Both the position numbers and the translations under genes were made by a program. Of a stretch of DNA of 44,455 nucleotides, positions 16,941 to 25,152 are shown in pieces; the first letter of the stretch is position 1; each line of letters begins with the position of its first letter. Origin of the DNA: Clostridiales bacterium. GTDB taxonomy: Bacteria > Bacillota > Clostridia > Lachnospirales > Lachnospiraceae. The notes beneath the pieces were generated by a model. It was not told the DNA's origin and searched no databases. It saw only the letters and a program-made list of their open reading frames with translations. The stretch lies in the NCBI GenBank assembly GCA_012839085.1, contig DUNZ01000063.1, positions 1-44,455 on the forward strand, given 5' to 3'.

Positions 16941-19133
16941 ATGAGTATAATCTATCAGGAAGCGGAACAATCCTTTATCCTGCATTCAAAATCCAGTTCC
17001 TATATCCTTCGAATTACAAAAAACAAATATTTAGAGCATGTCTATTATGGTCCTAAGATAGAGCAGCCAAATGTTAATATGATGTGCAAGAGTTCCTTCC
17101 GGGTATCCTTTAGTGCCAATCCAGATGAGGATGCCTCATTTTCCTTGGATACAAGACCAGGGGAATATCCTGCTTATGGGAATACGGATCTTCGGTCCCC
17201 AGCTTATCAAATTCAGTTAGAAAACGGATCAAGAATTACAGACTTGTCTTATGATTCATATGAAATTATAAAAGGAAAACCTAAATTACCGGGACTTCCC
17301 TCTTTGTCAGCAGATGAAAAGGAAGCCAGTACTTTAAAAATCACCCTAATCGATTCTCTGATACAACTTAAGGTGATCTTATCCTATACAGTTTTTGAAA
17401 ATGAAGATGTCATCACAAGATCGGTAGAATTTATCAATGAAGGTAATACAAAATTGAAAATCCTTCGGGCACTTAGTATGAGTGTGGATTTTGATCATTA
17501 CGACTATGATTTACTTACCCTAAACGGAAGTTGGGGAAGAGAGCGCCATATGGTCAGAAGGCCACTGGTTCAGGGAAGCCAGTCCATTGAAAGTAGGAGA
17601 GGTGCCAGTGGTCACTCGGAAAATCCCTTTATGGCCTTATTAGGGAAGAATACGAGGGAAAACCATGGAGAAGCCTATGGATTTAGTCTTGTTTATAGTG
17701 GTAATTTTTTAGCCTTAGCAGAAGTAGATCAGTATGCAACCACTCGAATTCAGTTGGGTATTAATCCCTTTGACTTTTCCTGGATCCTAACCCCTGGTGA
17801 AACGTTTGTGACACCGGAAGTGGTAATGGTCTATTCCAATCAGGGAATTGGTGAAATGTCCAGAACCTATCACAGAATATATCGTAATAATCTTATGAGA
17901 AGCAAATTTAAGGATAAGGAACGACCGATTCTCATTAATAATTGGGAAGCTACATATTTTAATTTTAATGAAGACAAGATAAAAGAAATTGCAAAACAAG
18001 CCTCTGAGTTAGGAATAGAACTTATGGTTTTGGATGACGGCTGGTTTGGCAAAAGAGATTCGGATAACTGTAGCCTTGGTGATTGGTATGTAGATAAGAA
18101 GAAACTTCCCAATGGTTTAAAAGGCTTAAGCGATGCCATAAACTCTTATGGAATGAAATTTGGTCTTTGGTTTGAACCAGAGATGGTTTCTCCCGATAGT
18201 GATTTATACCGAGCTCACCCGGATTGGTGTATTCATGTCCCAGATCGTCATAGATCCACAGCTCGAACACAATTGATACTGGATTATTCTAGGGAAGATG
18301 TAAGGAATGCTGTAGTTGACATGTTGACCAAGGTATTAGAGAGTGCCAATATATCCTATGTCAAGTGGGATATGAACCGCAATATGACAGAAATTGGATC
18401 TGCCTTACTGGATGAAAATAGGCAGCAGGAAACTGCTCATCGCTACATTCTAGGAGTTTATGAAGTAATGGATACCATTACACAACGTTTTCCAGATATT
18501 TTATTTGAAAGTTGTTCTGGAGGTGGTGGAAGATTTGATCCCGGCATCCTTTACTTTATGCCTCAGACCTGGACCAGTGATGATACCGATGGGGTAGAGC
18601 GCTTAAAGATACAATATGGAACCTCCATTGTCTATCCCGTATCTTCTATGACAGCCCATGTTTCAGCGGTACCCAACCATCAGACAGGGAGAATAACTCC
18701 CATCGAATTCCGTCATAGTGTGGCCATGGCAGGTAATTTTGGCTATGAGTTAGACATCACCAAAATGGATGAAGAAGAAAAGAAGTATATAAAAGAGCAA
18801 GTGGACTTATATAAGTCCATACGAAGGATTGTACAGTTTGGTGACCTGTATCGTCTCATGAGCCCCTTTGAAGGAAATCATAGCTCCTTTTTGTATGTTA
18901 CTGAGGATAAGAAGGAAGCCGTATTATTTTTATACCGTGTTATGAATGTTCCCAATGCTCCTCTTTATCGAATTCCTCTGGATGGATTGGAACCATCCTA
19001 TCAATATCAAATTGATGATGGGGATCTTGTGGTTAGGGGAGATCAGCTAATGAATTACGGTTTGAATGAACCGGATGAGCTAAAATGGGGGGATTTTAAA
19101 GGAAAAGTGATTCGGCTAAAAGCCCTGGTTTGA
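16941..19133 (+). CDS. Alpha-galactosidase, glycoside hydrolase family 36
   Basis: A 730-residue cytoplasmic enzyme (no signal peptide) that removes terminal alpha-1,6-galactose from melibiose, raffinose-type sugars and galactomannan fragments. Start follows GAGGAGGTAACC. An N-terminal beta-sandwich is followed by a TIM barrel with LMVLDDGWFGKRDSDN, YVKWDMNR carrying the nucleophile Asp477, ESCSGGGGRFDPGIL, and WTSDDTD carrying the acid/base Asp547, 70 residues downstream. Length and spacing match the bacterial AgaA-type GH36 enzymes. No sugar transporter or regulator is adjacent, which is unusual for this family; the substrate must be imported by a system encoded elsewhere. Confidence 0.95.
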   Translation: MSIIYQEAEQSFILHSKSSSYILRITKNKYLEHVYYGPKIEQPNVNMMCKSSFRVSFSANPDEDASFSLDTRPGEYPAYGNTDLRSPAYQIQLENGSRITDLSYDSYEIIKGKPKLPGLPSLSADEKEASTLKITLIDSLIQLKVILSYTVFENEDVITRSVEFINEGNTKLKILRALSMSVDFDHYDYDLLTLNGSWGRERHMVRRPLVQGSQSIESRRGASGHSENPFMALLGKNTRENHGEAYGFSLVYSGNFLALAEVDQYATTRIQLGINPFDFSWILTPGETFVTPEVVMVYSNQGIGEMSRTYHRIYRNNLMRSKFKDKERPILINNWEATYFNFNEDKIKEIAKQASELGIELMVLDDGWFGKRDSDNCSLGDWYVDKKKLPNGLKGLSDAINSYGMKFGLWFEPEMVSPDSDLYRAHPDWCIHVPDRHRSTARTQLILDYSREDVRNAVVDMLTKVLESANISYVKWDMNRNMTEIGSALLDENRQQETAHRYILGVYEVMDTITQRFPDILFESCSGGGGRFDPGILYFMPQTWTSDDTDGVERLKIQYGTSIVYPVSSMTAHVSAVPNHQTGRITPIEFRHSVAMAGNFGYELDITKMDEEEKKYIKEQVDLYKSIRRIVQFGDLYRLMSPFEGNHSSFLYVTEDKKEAVLFLYRVMNVPNAPLYRIPLDGLEPSYQYQIDDGDLVVRGDQLMNYGLNEPDELKWGDFKGKVIRLKALV

Positions 19134-19140
19134 TACATTT

Positions 19141-19178
19141 ACCCATTTGACTATAAGTGCAGTCGGATGGGTTTTTTT
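19141..19178 (+). terminator. Terminator after the alpha-galactosidase gene
   Basis: CCCATTTGACT (from 19142) pairs with AGTCGGATGGG (to 19171), including two T.G pairs, and is followed by seven T residues. Confidence 0.9.
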
Positions 19179-19286
19179 GTATTATTATTACTATAGATTT
19201 TTTTGGATAATTATAGATATCTACTTGATTTTTGCTTCTTTTATGGTTATGATGGTAGAAGAGAAATGAAGAAGGAGGATCGGGAA

Positions 19287-19427
19287 ATGATTAATTTTGA
19301 TGAAGAAATTGAGAAGTTTCAACCAAGTCCAGAGATCGAACAGGCAGAAGATGTTATTTATAAGAATGATATGACTGACATTTCCGACATCCTAAGAGAC
19401 TTACTGAAGGGGAATAAGGAAAATTAA
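19287..19427 (+). CDS. Small acidic protein, 46 residues, unknown
   Basis: The ATG at 19287 follows AAGGAGG (19272-19278) by 8 bp, a very strong site. The frame is also open upstream to 19203, but that part has no start signal and reads as unlike a protein terminus. The product, MINFDEEIEKFQPSPEIEQ then AEDVIYKNDMTDISDILRD, is acidic, without a membrane segment, and probably helical in its second half. It is followed 32 bp later by the zinc-ribbon/TPR gene and is probably co-transcribed with it. I do not recognise a family. Confidence 0.65.
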   Translation: MINFDEEIEKFQPSPEIEQAEDVIYKNDMTDISDILRDLLKGNKEN

Positions 19428-19459
19428 CATTTTGAATAGAACGGTTAGGTGGGGATTCA

Positions 19460-20863
19460 ATGATTTGCCCAAATTGTGGAAGTAACATATCAGATAAACA
19501 AAACCGATGCGCTCGATGCGGTACAGATTTAGTTCTTTATAAAAAAATTCTAAGGGCATCCAATCAATATTATAACATAGGGTTGGCAAAGGCAAAGGTA
19601 AGAGATTTATCTGGTGCCATAGTTGCCCTGCGTAATAGTGTTGAATTAAATAAATATAATACCAATGCCAGGAACTTATTGGGTTTGATTTATTTTGAAA
19701 TGGGGGAAACGGTAGCAGCTCTCAGTGAATGGGTGATTAGCAGACACTTTAATGCAGAGGATAATGTGGCAGAGGAATATATCAATAAGGTTCAGTCAAA
19801 TCCAACCAAGCTAGATAATCTAAATCAAGCGATAAAAAGATATAATAATGCACTGAATTTTACCAAGCAAGGAAGCGATGATCTTGCCATTATACAGTTA
19901 AAAAGAGCCATTCAGTTAAATCCTCGTTTTATCCGGGCTTTCCAGCTTCTTGCTTTACTATATATGAAAGGTCAAGAGTTAGAAAAAGCGAAACGGTATT
20001 TAATTAGAGCAGCAAAAATTGATGTTTCAAATACAACCACCCTACGGTATATGAGGGAGATGGAAACCCAGGTAGAACCCTTGAAAGACAGTAACAAAAA
20101 TCTTGAAGCAGATAAAAACACGGTTCCATCGATTATGCCCATTACTACTTACCGAGAGGACAAGCCTAATATCATGGCTTTTGTGAATCTTGTAATTGGA
20201 ATCATATTAGGAGTAGCCGTTACAGCCTTTTTAATCGTACCGACCATCAAAGAAAATCAAAAAGACATAGACCATTCGGATTATATTGATTTTAGTGCGG
20301 GAATTGCGGAAATTGAGGAGAAGAATCAGACCATTGTAAGACTTACCTCGGAAAATGAAAACTTGCAAAGGCAGGTGGAAGACCTCAAGGAGCAGATTAA
20401 TAATTTTGTGATTCCAGAAGATAAAACGGTCTATTATGAACCATTGTTTGAATTTGTTTCATTGTTTTTAGATGAATTAGATAAAAGTAAATCAGAACGG
20501 GATTATTTGGGGATGGCTGAAAAGCTTGCTTCCATACAGGAAAATCAGCTGGAAGTTAAAACTGCTGTAGATCTATTAACCTCTTTAAAAGATGAAGTAT
20601 ATCCAGAGGCCAGTGATCTTCATTATGATCAGGGTCGCAGTTTCTATAATAGTGCTCAATATGAAGAGGCCTTAGTAGAACTTGAAAAAGCAATTACTTA
20701 TCTTCCAACCAATGTGGATGCAATTTATTTTATGGGTAGAGCCTATCATCGCTTACAAGAAAATGAGAAAGCAATTACTTATTATAATATAGTTGTGACA
20801 CAATACCCTGATTCTAGAAGATATAGCGATGCCAAGAAATATATGAATCAGCTGCAGGGATAG
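19460..20863 (+). CDS. Zinc-ribbon and TPR membrane protein
   Basis: A 467-residue protein. Residues 3-21 form a CPNC...CARC zinc ribbon. Residues about 35-200 contain several tetratricopeptide units (GAIVALRNSVELN, LAIIQLKRAIQLNPRFIRAF, EKAKRYLIRAAKID). A transmembrane helix lies at about 238-262, then a coiled coil (EEKNQTIVRLTSENENLQ) and two more TPR units at the C-terminus (YEEALVELEKAITYLP, ENEKAITYYNIVV). The topology suggests a cytoplasmic TPR part and an external TPR part joined by one helix, hence a scaffold or assembly role; partner unknown. GTGGGG precedes the ATG. Located directly before the spoIIA operon, but separated from it by a terminator. Confidence 0.85.
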   Translation: MICPNCGSNISDKQNRCARCGTDLVLYKKILRASNQYYNIGLAKAKVRDLSGAIVALRNSVELNKYNTNARNLLGLIYFEMGETVAALSEWVISRHFNAEDNVAEEYINKVQSNPTKLDNLNQAIKRYNNALNFTKQGSDDLAIIQLKRAIQLNPRFIRAFQLLALLYMKGQELEKAKRYLIRAAKIDVSNTTTLRYMREMETQVEPLKDSNKNLEADKNTVPSIMPITTYREDKPNIMAFVNLVIGIILGVAVTAFLIVPTIKENQKDIDHSDYIDFSAGIAEIEEKNQTIVRLTSENENLQRQVEDLKEQINNFVIPEDKTVYYEPLFEFVSLFLDELDKSKSERDYLGMAEKLASIQENQLEVKTAVDLLTSLKDEVYPEASDLHYDQGRSFYNSAQYEEALVELEKAITYLPTNVDAIYFMGRAYHRLQENEKAITYYNIVVTQYPDSRRYSDAKKYMNQLQG

Positions 20864-20887
20864 ATAAAAGACGAACTTACAATTAGA

Positions 20888-20916
20888 TAAGGATGATTCC
20901 TAAAATCAATGAATTT
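20888..20916 (+). promoter_or_regulatory. Candidate sigma-H promoter for spoIIA
   Basis: AAGGATGA (20889-20896), an 11 bp gap, then AATGAATTT (20908-20916) resembles the sigma-H consensus (AGGAWWW and RNNGAATWW) with mismatches in the outer positions. spoIIA operons are classically sigma-H dependent. The site is upstream of the hairpin at 20932-20986, which is discussed as a finding. Confidence 0.45.
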
Positions 20917-20931
20917 TGGGAATCAAAGAAT

Positions 20932-20986
20932 AAAAAGACATTTCATGTTGGTGGCAAATTCTGCCACCCATAAAAGGTCTTTTTTC
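20932..20986 (+). terminator. Intrinsic terminator between the TPR gene and spoIIAA
   Basis: Outer arms AAAAAGAC (20932-20939) and GTCTTTTTT (from 20977) enclose a strong inner hairpin GGTGGCA/TGCCACC (20950-20956 and 20962-20968). The tail is T-rich. It should end transcription of the TPR gene. Confidence 0.8.
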
Positions 20987-21044
20987 TTTTCAGTGAGCAT
21001 TATCATCACATACATATCCGCTAAGTTAGGAGGGAAAACATTAC

Positions 21045-21431
21045 ATGAAGGATATAAAGAAACAAGCCAGGAAAATATTAGAGAAAGGAGAGGATGGAAC
21101 CATATATGAAATATACCAAAGATGCTTGATCATACGTCTAAACGATGAACTGGATCATCATAATGCCTTGAAAATCCGAGAAAAAGCAGATCGTCTCATT
21201 GATCGCAACCATATTAAACATATCATTTTTGATTTTTCGGGTTCCGATTTCATGGATAGTGCAGGAATCGGAGTAATAATGGGAAGATATAAAAAAGTAA
21301 TATTTATCGGGGGAAAATTAGCAGTTGCAAACGTTAATTCATCGGTAGACAGGATTTTCCGTTTATCAGGGCTTTATAAGATAATAGATAAATTTGATAC
21401 AGTAGAAGCAGCTCTTAATAACTTAAAATAG
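21045..21431 (+). CDS. spoIIAA: Anti-sigma F factor antagonist SpoIIAA
   Basis: A STAS-domain protein that, when unphosphorylated, binds SpoIIAB and frees sigma F in the forespore. The core [22 protein letters not shown] and [23 protein letters not shown] are characteristic; the Ser in DSAG, here Ser72, is the site phosphorylated by SpoIIAB (Ser58 in B. subtilis). The 128-residue product is about 14 residues longer at its N-terminus than usual. The ATG at 21045 is 11 bp after AGGAGG. No in-frame ATG lies closer to the domain, although a second ribosome-site-like GAAAGGAGAGG sits inside the extension. First gene of the spoIIA operon. Confidence 0.95.
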   Translation: MKDIKKQARKILEKGEDGTIYEIYQRCLIIRLNDELDHHNALKIREKADRLIDRNHIKHIIFDFSGSDFMDSAGIGVIMGRYKKVIFIGGKLAVANVNSSVDRIFRLSGLYKIIDKFDTVEAALNNLK

Positions 21432-21490
21432 ATGACCGAAGAGTCAGAAATGGATTACCTGATATGATAGGAAAGGGGATAGGAAACACT

Positions 21491-21964
21491 ATGTATGATA
21501 CAAACGAAATGATATTGGAATTTCAAAGTAAATCTCAAAATGAAAGCTTTGCAAGAACGGTAGTAGCCGCATTTGCAGCATCCTTGGATCCCACAATTGA
21601 AGAATTAGCAGATATAAAAACTGCTGTTTCCGAAGCCGTAACCAATTCCATTATTCATGGTTATGTGGATTGTGTAGGAATTATAAGGATGAAATGTTCT
21701 ATTAGTGAAAATGAGCTTACGGTAGAAATATCAGATAAGGGAGTGGGGATTGAGAACATCGAAAAGGCAATGGAACCACTTTATACAACTCGGCCTGAGT
21801 TAGAGCGGTCCGGTATGGGATTTTCATTTATGGAAGCTTTTATGGATTCTTTGGAGGTTGAGTCTAAAGTGGGAGTGGGGACAACGGTAAGGATGAAAAA
21901 GAGATTGGGAAAGCCAGATATGATGAAAGGGTATGCGCAGGAAGCCAACCAGAAGGTAGTCTAA
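21491..21964 (+). CDS. spoIIAB: Anti-sigma F factor SpoIIAB
   Basis: A GHKL-fold serine kinase that binds and inhibits sigma F and phosphorylates SpoIIAA. I choose the ATG at 21491 ([11 protein letters not shown]), which follows ATAGGA, giving 157 residues; the ATG at 21464 adds nine residues without family support. N-box [14 protein letters not shown]-lid region [17 protein letters not shown] and [18 protein letters not shown] are all intact. The C-terminus carries about ten more residues than usual. It lies 59 bp after spoIIAA and 21 bp before sigF, in the canonical order. Confidence 0.95.
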   Translation: MYDTNEMILEFQSKSQNESFARTVVAAFAASLDPTIEELADIKTAVSEAVTNSIIHGYVDCVGIIRMKCSISENELTVEISDKGVGIENIEKAMEPLYTTRPELERSGMGFSFMEAFMDSLEVESKVGVGTTVRMKKRLGKPDMMKGYAQEANQKVV

Positions 21965-21985
21965 TCTTAGAAAAGGAAGAAGGGA

Positions 21986-22714
21986 GTGGGGTTTAATGTG
22001 GATACGCTGGAGTTAATTAAATTGTCAAAGGAAGGGGATAAAGAAGCCAGGGATCGGGTAGTTACGGAGAATGTTGGACTAGTTTGGAGTATTGTAAGAA
22101 GATTTGCCAACCGAGGCTACGAAATGGAAGATTTATTTCAAATAGGAAGCATAGGATTAATAAAAGCAATTGATAAATTTGATTCCTCTTATAATGTTAA
22201 ATTTTCCACCTATGCAGTACCTATGATTACAGGAGAGATAAAAAGGTTTCTTAGAGATGATGGTATGATTAAAGTTAGTAGATCCTTAAAAGAAACCGCT
22301 ACGAAAATCAGAGTTTTAAGAGAAAGATTCGGTAATGAACACGGAAGAGAGCCAACCATTGAAGAAATAGAAAAGGAATTGAATATTTCAAAAGAAGAAC
22401 TTATTATGGCTATAGAGACAGGATCTGAGGTAGAATCCTTATATAAAACAATATACCAAGGGGATCAAAGCCCTATTTATTTAATTGATAAATTAGCAGA
22501 AACAAAAGACGAATGCGAAAATCTAGTAGACAAGCTTGCTTTAAGAGAAATTATTGCTTCTTTAGGTGAGAAGGAGCAAGAGATTATAAAGCTTAGATAC
22601 TTTAAAGATAGAACACAAACCGATATTGCCAAGGAACTGGGAATTTCACAAGTACAAGTTTCTAGATTAGAAAAAAGAATTTTAAAAATAATGAGGGATA
22701 AACTTGGTGCTTAA
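21986..22714 (+). CDS. sigF: RNA polymerase sporulation sigma factor F
   Basis: First forespore-specific sigma factor. Region 2 motifs include ENVGLVWSIVRRF, EDLFQIGSIGLIKAIDKFD and FSTYAVPMITGEIKRFLRDD. Region 3 and region 4 follow (REPTIEEIEKELNIS; TQTDIAKELGISQVQVSRLE). The 242-residue form starts with GTG at 21986, 8 bp after AAGGA. A second in-frame GTG at 21998 gives MDTLELIKLSKEGDKEARD, which also looks like the family N-terminus, so the exact start is uncertain. Last gene of spoIIA, ended by the hairpin at 22780. Confidence 0.95.
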   Translation: MGFNVDTLELIKLSKEGDKEARDRVVTENVGLVWSIVRRFANRGYEMEDLFQIGSIGLIKAIDKFDSSYNVKFSTYAVPMITGEIKRFLRDDGMIKVSRSLKETATKIRVLRERFGNEHGREPTIEEIEKELNISKEELIMAIETGSEVESLYKTIYQGDQSPIYLIDKLAETKDECENLVDKLALREIIASLGEKEQEIIKLRYFKDRTQTDIAKELGISQVQVSRLEKRILKIMRDKLGA

Positions 22715-22775
22715 CTTTATATTTCCAGTATAGGAAATGACAGAATCCATATAATATGAATAGTAAATAACACTA

Positions 22776-22808
22776 AAAAAGCATCAGATGAATACTGATG
22801 TTTTTTTA
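22776..22808 (+). terminator. Terminator after sigF
   Basis: AAAAAAGCATCAG pairs with CTGATGTTTTTTT around a short loop (22775-22807), a compact hairpin with a T tail. Confidence 0.85.
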
Positions 22809-22866
22809 ATGTTGAGTACATGATTAAATCCACAAAATGGCTGGGAATATAGGGAGAGACATTAAT

Positions 22867-23019
22867 ATGGAGAAAAAAAAAGCTATACTTATTGCCACCT
22901 TTATTGTTATTGCGGCAGTAGCTATCGTATTATGCTTCGGCTATTTTACCGGTAAGCCAGCAGATGAGTATGATGGCATCTTGGTTCGAGATAGTATTTC
23001 GTTATTTAATATCTTGTAA
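22867..23019 (+). CDS. Small single-span membrane protein between sigF and spoVAC
   Basis: A 50-residue product. The ATG at 22867 follows GGGAGAG, 8 bp upstream; an in-frame ATG at 22837 lacks a ribosome site. A basic start (MEKKK) precedes one helix (AILIATFIVIAAVAIVLCF) and a short outer tail with KPADEYDG. It lies 14 bp before spoVAC and is surely in the same transcript. I do not recognise a family; it is not SpoVAA or SpoVAB, which are larger. Position suggests a forespore membrane role with the SpoVA proteins, an inference only. Confidence 0.6.
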   Translation: MEKKKAILIATFIVIAAVAIVLCFGYFTGKPADEYDGILVRDSISLFNIL

Positions 23020-23033
23020 GTAGGAGCGTTAAT

Positions 23034-23537
23034 ATGAGTGACCAAAAAAAGGGATCCATTTCAGATGTTCTAAATGAAAAGGATATACAAAAAAGAAATG
23101 AATTTTACAACCAATATGTGAAAGAAGTTACACCAAAATTTAGTGTTTTTAAAAATAGCGTAAAAGCTTTTTTAATTGGCGGGATTATATGTACCATAGG
23201 GCAATTTTTGACTACTTATTTTAAAAACTTAGGTCAAAATGAAGAGAATGCAAAATCATATACTTCATTAGTTTTGATATTACTGTCCATCTTGCTTACT
23301 GGCTTTGGTATCTACCAAAAACTTGCCAAATTCGGTGGTGCAGGTACCTTGGTTCCCATTACAGGCTTTGCTAACTCTGTGGCTGCACCGGCAGTGGAGT
23401 ATAAAAAAGAAGGACAGGTATTTGGTATAGGTTGTAAGATCTTTACCATTGCTGGACCTGTTATACTGTACGGAATATTCTCATCTTGGGTCTTAGGGTT
23501 AATTTATTATCTGTTAAAACGATTTGGTCTTGTGTAA
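23034..23537 (+). CDS. spoVAC: Stage V sporulation protein AC
   Basis: A multi-pass protein of the inner spore membrane, part of the SpoVA channel for dipicolinate movement; SpoVAC is reported to act as a mechanosensitive channel. The 167-residue sequence has the conserved YVKEVTPKFSVFKNSVKAFL opening, GGIICTIGQFL, GIYQKLAKFGGAGTLVPITGFANS and a C-terminal pair of helices. An AGGAG site precedes the ATG. Followed 26 bp later by spoVAD. Confidence 0.97.
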   Translation: MSDQKKGSISDVLNEKDIQKRNEFYNQYVKEVTPKFSVFKNSVKAFLIGGIICTIGQFLTTYFKNLGQNEENAKSYTSLVLILLSILLTGFGIYQKLAKFGGAGTLVPITGFANSVAAPAVEYKKEGQVFGIGCKIFTIAGPVILYGIFSSWVLGLIYYLLKRFGLV

Positions 23538-23563
23538 GAAATGAAAGGTGAGGAGTTGGAATT

Positions 23564-24619
23564 ATGGCAGCTAATCAAAATAAACAATCAAAAATGGTGG
23601 GAAAGCAAAGTATTATCTTTCGAGATCCTCCATATATTATTTCAGCATCTTCAGTAGCAGGAAAAAAGGAAGGAGAGGGACCTTTAGGCCACTTATTTGA
23701 TCTTATACATGAGGATCCTATGGTAGGTAAAAATACTTGGGAGGAAGCTGAGAGTGAACTAATGAAACAATCCGCTGAGAAAGCCTTGGAAAAGGCAGGG
23801 CTAAAAAGTCAAGATATTCGTTACCTTGTCGGCGGGGATCTATTAGGACAATTGATAGCAACATCTTTTGGAATTGTTGACTTGGAAATCCCTACTTTGG
23901 GGATTTACGGAGCTTGTTCCACCATGGGAGAGGCAATGACAATCGGTGCTATCCTAGTAGATGGGGGATTTGCAGATAACGTTATGGCCATTACTTCCAG
24001 TCATTTTGCAGGGGCAGAAAAACAATTCCGTTTCCCCTTGGATTATGGAAATCAGCGTCCTTATTCAGCCCACTGGACGGTTACTGGAAGTGGAGCAGTA
24101 ATTATTGCAGATAAGGATTCCCATAAGAAAGAACAAGGGGCTTCTGTGGTAATTAAGGGAGTTACCCCCGGTAAAATCGTGGATTTTGGTTTGAAGGATT
24201 CTATGAACATGGGTGCTGCCATGGCACCAGCGGCTTTTGAAACAATCAAACAGAATTTTGAAGATTTTGGTGTAAAACCAGATTACTACGATAAAATAAT
24301 TACAGGTGATCTAGGTTATGTTGGACAAACCATCCTAATCGATTTGTTAGGCGAAAAAGGATATGATATCAGCCATAATCATATGGACTGTGGAATAGAG
24401 ATATTTGATCAAGAGGAACAGGATACCCATGCTGGAGGAAGTGGGTGCGGATGTTCCGCCATAACATTTACAAGCTATATCTTAAATCAACTAAGAGGAG
24501 GGAACTGGAAGAGGGTTCTCTTCGTACCTACCGGTGCCTTATTGTCACAAGTAAGTTTTAATGAGGGAAAATCGGTACCGGGCATTGCCCATGCAGTAGT
24601 TGTGGAGGCTGAAACATAG
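23564..24619 (+). CDS. spoVAD: Stage V sporulation protein AD
   Basis: Soluble, thiolase-fold SpoVA protein that binds dipicolinic acid on the spore inner membrane. The 351-residue sequence has KQSIIFRDPPYIISASSVAG (in part), GPLGHLFDLIHEDP, YLVGGDLLGQL, and GIYGACSTMGEAMTIGA, the last resembling the beta-ketoacyl-synthase nucleophile elbow with its Cys. GGSGCGCSAITFTSYIL near the end is also conserved in SpoVAD. TGAGGAGTTGG precedes the ATG. Length is normal (about 340). Confidence 0.97.
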   Translation: MAANQNKQSKMVGKQSIIFRDPPYIISASSVAGKKEGEGPLGHLFDLIHEDPMVGKNTWEEAESELMKQSAEKALEKAGLKSQDIRYLVGGDLLGQLIATSFGIVDLEIPTLGIYGACSTMGEAMTIGAILVDGGFADNVMAITSSHFAGAEKQFRFPLDYGNQRPYSAHWTVTGSGAVIIADKDSHKKEQGASVVIKGVTPGKIVDFGLKDSMNMGAAMAPAAFETIKQNFEDFGVKPDYYDKIITGDLGYVGQTILIDLLGEKGYDISHNHMDCGIEIFDQEEQDTHAGGSGCGCSAITFTSYILNQLRGGNWKRVLFVPTGALLSQVSFNEGKSVPGIAHAVVVEAET

Positions 24620-24685
24620 AGCATATTCCAGTTTTCAATAGGTAAGGTGAGAATACTGCAGATTTTAAGATGAGGAGTTGAGTCG

Positions 24686-25042
24686 ATGGAATATTTAAAA
24701 GCTTTTTTAGTTGGTGGAGCCATTTGCTTTGCAGTACAGATACTGCTGGATAATACGAAATTAATGCCCGGACGGGTAATGGTTATTTTGGTATGTCTGG
24801 GGGCAATTCTTGGAGCCTTAGGTATCTATGAACCTTTTGCAAAATGGGCTGGTGCAGGAGCCAGTGTTCCTTTAACTGGATTTGGAAATGTTCTTTTTAA
24901 AGGAGTAAAAGATGCGGTGGATAAAGAGGGCTTTATCGGAATTTTTAAAGGAGGATTTACTGCTTCTGCTGTGGGAATTTCATCTGCAATAATTTTTTCG
25001 TATATTGCTTCTTGGTTCTTTGACTCTAAAATGAAATCGTAA
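24686..25042 (+). CDS. spoVAE: Stage V sporulation protein AE (SpoVAEb type)
   Basis: A 118-residue membrane protein with about four short helices. YLKAFLVGGAICFAVQILLD, KLMPGRVMV, GIYEPFAKWAGAGASVPLTGFG and the GFTASAVGISSAI segment match SpoVAE/SpoVAEb. It shares the GAGAxVPLTGFG motif with SpoVAC. Start follows TGAGGAGTTG. Third gene of the minimal clostridial spoVAC-D-E set; spoVAA, AB and AF are absent here, as is usual in Clostridia. Confidence 0.95.
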   Translation: MEYLKAFLVGGAICFAVQILLDNTKLMPGRVMVILVCLGAILGALGIYEPFAKWAGAGASVPLTGFGNVLFKGVKDAVDKEGFIGIFKGGFTASAVGISSAIIFSYIASWFFDSKMKS

Positions 25043-25064
25043 AAAGTTTTAGATTAATATAAAA

Positions 25065-25102
25065 AGCGTGTGATTATTATCATGGATAATAGTTCACACG
25101 CT
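25065..25102. terminator. Bidirectional terminator between spoVAE and the PBP gene
   Basis: AGCGTGTGA (25065-25073) pairs perfectly with TCACACGCT (25094-25102), extended by TTATTA/TAATAG-like bases inside. T-rich sequence follows on the plus strand and TTTTAT on the minus strand, so it can serve both convergent units. Confidence 0.8.
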
Positions 25103-25152
25103 ATGTTGTTTTATTAAGAAAAACTTTCAGGGTCAAAACACTTTCTGCAAAT

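Noticed and set aside
22728-22756. GTATA with CATATAATA as a sigma F/G promoter for the spoVA genes
   Set aside because: The spacing and -10 match are poor and the sigF terminator lies between it and spoVAC.
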